From the NCBI GenBank assembly GCA_002591705.1, contig PAAB01000059.1:13609-21547 (forward strand): a stretch of DNA of 7,939 bases. Reading direction: 5' to 3'. Every line of letters starts with the position of its first letter. Within the stretch, counting starts at the first letter, position 1. The notes beneath the pieces were generated by a model. That model was not told the DNA's origin and made no database searches. It worked only from the letters and a program-made list of their open reading frames with translations. Of this stretch, positions 5,945 through 7,939 are shown piece after piece. Both the position numbers and the translations under genes were made by a program. Source of the stretch: Phycisphaerae bacterium (lineage in GTDB: Bacteria; Planctomycetota; Phycisphaerae; Phycisphaerales; SM1A02).

Positions 5945-5950
5945 AAGGAG
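5945..5950 (+). promoter_or_regulatory. fliQ ribosome binding site
   Basis: AAGGAG lies 7 nt before a GTG start at 5958. It sits in the 36-nt fliP-fliQ spacer directly after a small GTGAT/ATCAC inverted repeat (5918-5922 with 5940-5944). Confidence 0.75.
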
Positions 5951-5957
5951 ACTCGTC

Positions 5958-6209
5958 GTGGGTAGCGAAGGCATCGATGCACTGCGGATGGCGCTCATGT
6001 ACACCCTGCTGCTCTCGGCCCCGATTCTCGGCGCCGGGCTGATCGTGGGGCTCGTGGTGAGCCTGGTCCAGGAGGTCACGCAGGTGCAGGAGCAGACGCT
6101 GAGTTTCGTCCCCAAGATCGCGGCGATGCTGCTGGTGGCCGTCGCGCTGATGGCCTGGCTGGTCATGAAGCTGTCCGATTTCGCCATGGAGATGTTCACC
6201 GCCTTCTGA
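5958..6209 (+). CDS. fliQ: Flagellar export-gate protein FliQ
   Basis: An 83-residue protein, near the usual 86-90, started at GTG. It consists of two membrane helices (about 12-37 and 54-72) joined by the family's conserved loop VSLVQEVTQVQEQTLSFVPK (34-53), matching the ISxLQAxTQxxExTLxFxPK pattern. Four copies of FliQ wrap around the FliP/FliR ring to form the export gate. It follows fliP by 36 nt and precedes fliR by 26 nt in the standard P-Q-R order. Confidence 0.96.
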   Translation: MGSEGIDALRMALMYTLLLSAPILGAGLIVGLVVSLVQEVTQVQEQTLSFVPKIAAMLLVAVALMAWLVMKLSDFAMEMFTAF

Positions 6210-6235
6210 GGCGGCCGGAGACGGTATGGATTCGC

Positions 6236-7015
6236 ATGAACGCACTGGTTGCACATCTCCCCGCCGCGATGCTCGTCGTGTTTCGCGTCGGTGGTCTGAT
6301 GATCTTCGCTCCGGTGTTCGGTTCGAACGTGGTGCCCCTGCGGGTTCGGATCCTGCTGGCGTTCGTGATCGGTCTGGCGATCTATCCCCTGCTGCACGGC
6401 CTCGGAGCGGTGACCACGGAGGGGCTTCGGCTGGATCTCTTCGCACTGGCGCCGCTGGTGGCCCTGGAGATCCTGGTGGGTCTGGTGATCGGACTCGTGG
6501 CCTCGCTCCCGCTGGTCGCGATGCAGATGGGCGGTCTGCTCATGGGACAGCAGATGGGCCTGGGCTTCGCCACGTTCTACAACCCCGCCGTCGGCGAGGA
6601 TGCGGATGTACTGGGCCAGCTGCTCTTCTTTCTGGCCTTGGTGGGGTTTCTGGTCGTCAGCGGCCACGAGGCGATCATGACCGCGGTGATGAACAGCTTC
6701 GGACACGTTCCGCTGGGAGGATTCGTGATCGATTCCGGTCTGGTGGTCTTCGTGACCGGCATGATGCTGGCCGCCTTCGAGGTTGCGATCCGCGTCGCGG
6801 CCCCGGTTCTGGCGATCATCTTCCTGCAGAGCATCGCAATGGGATTCGTGTCCCGCACGGTGCCGCAGCTGAACATTCTCAGTCTCGGGTTTCCGCTCCG
6901 GATTCTCGTCGGCTTCGCGGTCCTGATCGCCGGTCTGGCGGTGATCGAGGAGGTCGGCATGCAGGCGATCGACGACACCCTGCACGCCATCATGAATTGG
7001 GTGCAGGTGACATGA
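6236..7015 (+). CDS. fliR: Flagellar export-gate protein FliR
   Basis: A 259-residue multi-pass membrane protein of normal length. Recognisable family segments are VFRVGGLMIFAPVFGS with VPLRVRILLAF (15-43), GGLLMGQQMGLGFATFYNP (99-117), FLALVGFLVVSGHEAI (132-147), and the very conserved FLQSIAMGFVSRTVPQLNIL (196-215) followed by SLGFPLRILVGF (216-227). One FliR sits with five FliP and four FliQ in the gate complex. The ATG at 6236 has only a weak Shine-Dalgarno (TGGA at 6227-6230, GGAG at 6217-6220). The ATG at 6226 is out of frame. The stop lies 12 nt before flhB. Confidence 0.96.
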   Translation: MNALVAHLPAAMLVVFRVGGLMIFAPVFGSNVVPLRVRILLAFVIGLAIYPLLHGLGAVTTEGLRLDLFALAPLVALEILVGLVIGLVASLPLVAMQMGGLLMGQQMGLGFATFYNPAVGEDADVLGQLLFFLALVGFLVVSGHEAIMTAVMNSFGHVPLGGFVIDSGLVVFVTGMMLAAFEVAIRVAAPVLAIIFLQSIAMGFVSRTVPQLNILSLGFPLRILVGFAVLIAGLAVIEEVGMQAIDDTLHAIMNWVQVT

Positions 7016-7027
7016 GGAGCGCATCGC

Positions 7028-7939
7028 ATGGCCGATGACCTCGGTGAACGCACCGAAGAAGCAACGCCCCGCCGGTTGCGGGAGGCCCGTGCCGACGGAC
7101 GTGTCGCACGGAGCAACGATCTCACCGCGGCCATCGCGCTGCTGGGAGGAAGCTTCGTGCTGTGGGCCATGAGCGGAACGTTCATCGAGCAGGGCGGGCT
7201 CTTTCTCCAGCGTCTCATCGATCTGGATGCCCTGGGCGGAATGCTCGATCCGGCGGCGGCATGGCAGACGCTGGCCTACATCGGCAGCAGCGCCGTCTGG
7301 CTCGTGCTTCCGGTGCTCCTCCTGATGCTGCTGGCGGTCGCCGGGGCCCAGCTGCTCCAGTTCGGAATGCTGTTCACCTTCAAGCCGCTGGAGCCGCAGG
7401 TGCAGCGGCTCGATCCCATCAAGGGGCTGCAGCGCATCTTCGGCCTGGCCGGCGTGGTGCGCGTGTCGCTGGATTCGTTGAAGGTGATCATCGTGCTGGC
7501 GGTCGCTTCGCTGACCGCGTGGCAGTACGGGCCCGACATCCTGGCCCTGCCTTCGATGGACATGCTCAGCATCGTGTCGGCGACGGGGTGGATGCTGGCG
7601 GATCTCTGCCTGCGCATCGGGGCGGTCCTCCTGCTGCTCGGTGTCCTGGACTTTCTCTACCAGCGATGGAAGCACCGGAAGGACCTCAAGATGACCCGCC
7701 AGCAGGTCAAGGACGACATGAAGGACGCGGAAGGCGATCCGGGACACAAGCGTCGGCGCATGCGAATGATGCAGCAGTTGGCCATGCAGCGGATCGCGTC
7801 CTCGGTGCCCACCGCCGACGTGGTGGTCACCAATCCGGAGCACCTGTCGGTGGCCATCCGCTACGACGCCGCCACGATGGCGGCGCCGGTGGTTGTTGCC
7901 AAGGGAGCCGATCTGGTGGCCTTTCGGATTCGTCAGCTC
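7028..7939 (+). CDS. flhB: Flagellar export switch protein FlhB (5' part)
   Basis: 304 codons are present before the window ends; family members are about 350-385 residues, so only the C-terminal tail is missing. The ATG follows AGGAG (7015-7019) at 8-nt spacing. The N-terminus GERTEEATPRRLREARADGR (6-25) is the conserved T-E-x-A-T-P/R-x-x-x-A-R start. Four membrane regions lie at about 33-49, 86-112, 148-167 and 183-210. The cytoplasmic linker carries the conserved QQVKDDMKDAEGDPGHKRR (225-243). The autocleavage site reads VVVTNPEHLSVAIRYD: Asn269-Pro270-Glu271-His272 instead of the usual NPTH. FlhB cleaves itself between Asn and Pro to switch export from rod/hook to filament substrates. flhA probably follows outside the window. 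Confidence 0.96.
   Translation, partial: MADDLGERTEEATPRRLREARADGRVARSNDLTAAIALLGGSFVLWAMSGTFIEQGGLFLQRLIDLDALGGMLDPAAAWQTLAYIGSSAVWLVLPVLLLMLLAVAGAQLLQFGMLFTFKPLEPQVQRLDPIKGLQRIFGLAGVVRVSLDSLKVIIVLAVASLTAWQYGPDILALPSMDMLSIVSATGWMLADLCLRIGAVLLLLGVLDFLYQRWKHRKDLKMTRQQVKDDMKDAEGDPGHKRRRMRMMQQLAMQRIASSVPTADVVVTNPEHLSVAIRYDAATMAAPVVVAKGADLVAFRIRQL

Noticed and set aside
4830..6446. 538-codon open frame on the - strand opposite fliO-fliR
   Set aside because: Same artefact: Arg/His/Gln-rich, no domain signature, fully covered by conserved genes on the other strand.
5702..7843. 713-codon open frame on the - strand opposite fliP-fliQ-fliR-flhB
   Set aside because: It lies antisense to well-recognised genes. 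Its product is a His/Gln/Arg-rich low-complexity string, as expected from the complement of GC-rich coding DNA.
1..7939. Mobile elements, CRISPR arrays, tRNA/rRNA genes, phage or defence genes
   Set aside because: No transposase, direct-repeat array, tRNA cloverleaf or rRNA-like sequence was seen. The window is filled by envelope and flagellar genes with short spacers.

Overview
The window holds a contiguous block of flagellar motor and flagellar protein-export genes on the + strand. Upstream of it, and divergently oriented, is a short outer-membrane-biogenesis pair on the - strand. The DNA is GC-rich with strong third-position GC bias, which gives long spurious antisense frames. The organism is a flagellated, Gram-negative-type (diderm) bacterium: it has an LptE-like lipoprotein, a BamD/YfiO-like repeat protein and a MotA/MotB stator. 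The protein character and gene order suggest Planctomycetota, perhaps Phycisphaerae, but this is an impression from the proteins and not a proven placement.

Layout. (1) 1-239, - strand: 5' part of an LptE-like LPS-assembly lipoprotein, running off the left edge. (2) 236-1357, - strand: a secreted TPR-type, BamD/YfiO-like protein whose stop codon overlaps the lptE-like start (ATGA). (3) 1358-1543: divergent intergenic region with the presumed promoters and a hairpin ahead of motA. (4) 1544-3072: motA and motB, overlapping by one base. (5) 3076-3606: a FliL-like protein. (6) 3607-3780: a 174-nt spacer rich in hairpins. (7) 3781-4335: fliN. (8) 4336-4407: a 72-nt spacer with two tandem perfect hairpins, then fliO (4408-5055). 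(9) fliP (overlapping fliO by 4 nt), fliQ, fliR and the first 304 codons of flhB, running off the right edge.

How the genes work together. MotA and MotB form the proton- or sodium-driven stator; FliL supports it at the basal body. FliN is part of the C-ring switch. FliO assists assembly of the FliP/FliQ/FliR export gate, and FlhB is the substrate-specificity switch of the export apparatus. Tight spacing and overlaps indicate one operon. No fliM lies between fliL and fliN, where it often sits.

No mobile element, CRISPR array, tRNA, rRNA or clearly new protein system is visible. The observation I rate highest is at the RNA level. The two longest intercistronic spacers (before fliN and before fliO) carry hairpins with GGA-containing loops close to the translation starts, the shape of CsrA/RsmA binding sites. 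Other points are an NPEH (not NPTH) autocleavage motif in FlhB, loss of the conserved Asp in MotB's peptidoglycan-binding GHTD motif, and a BamD-like protein without a lipobox.
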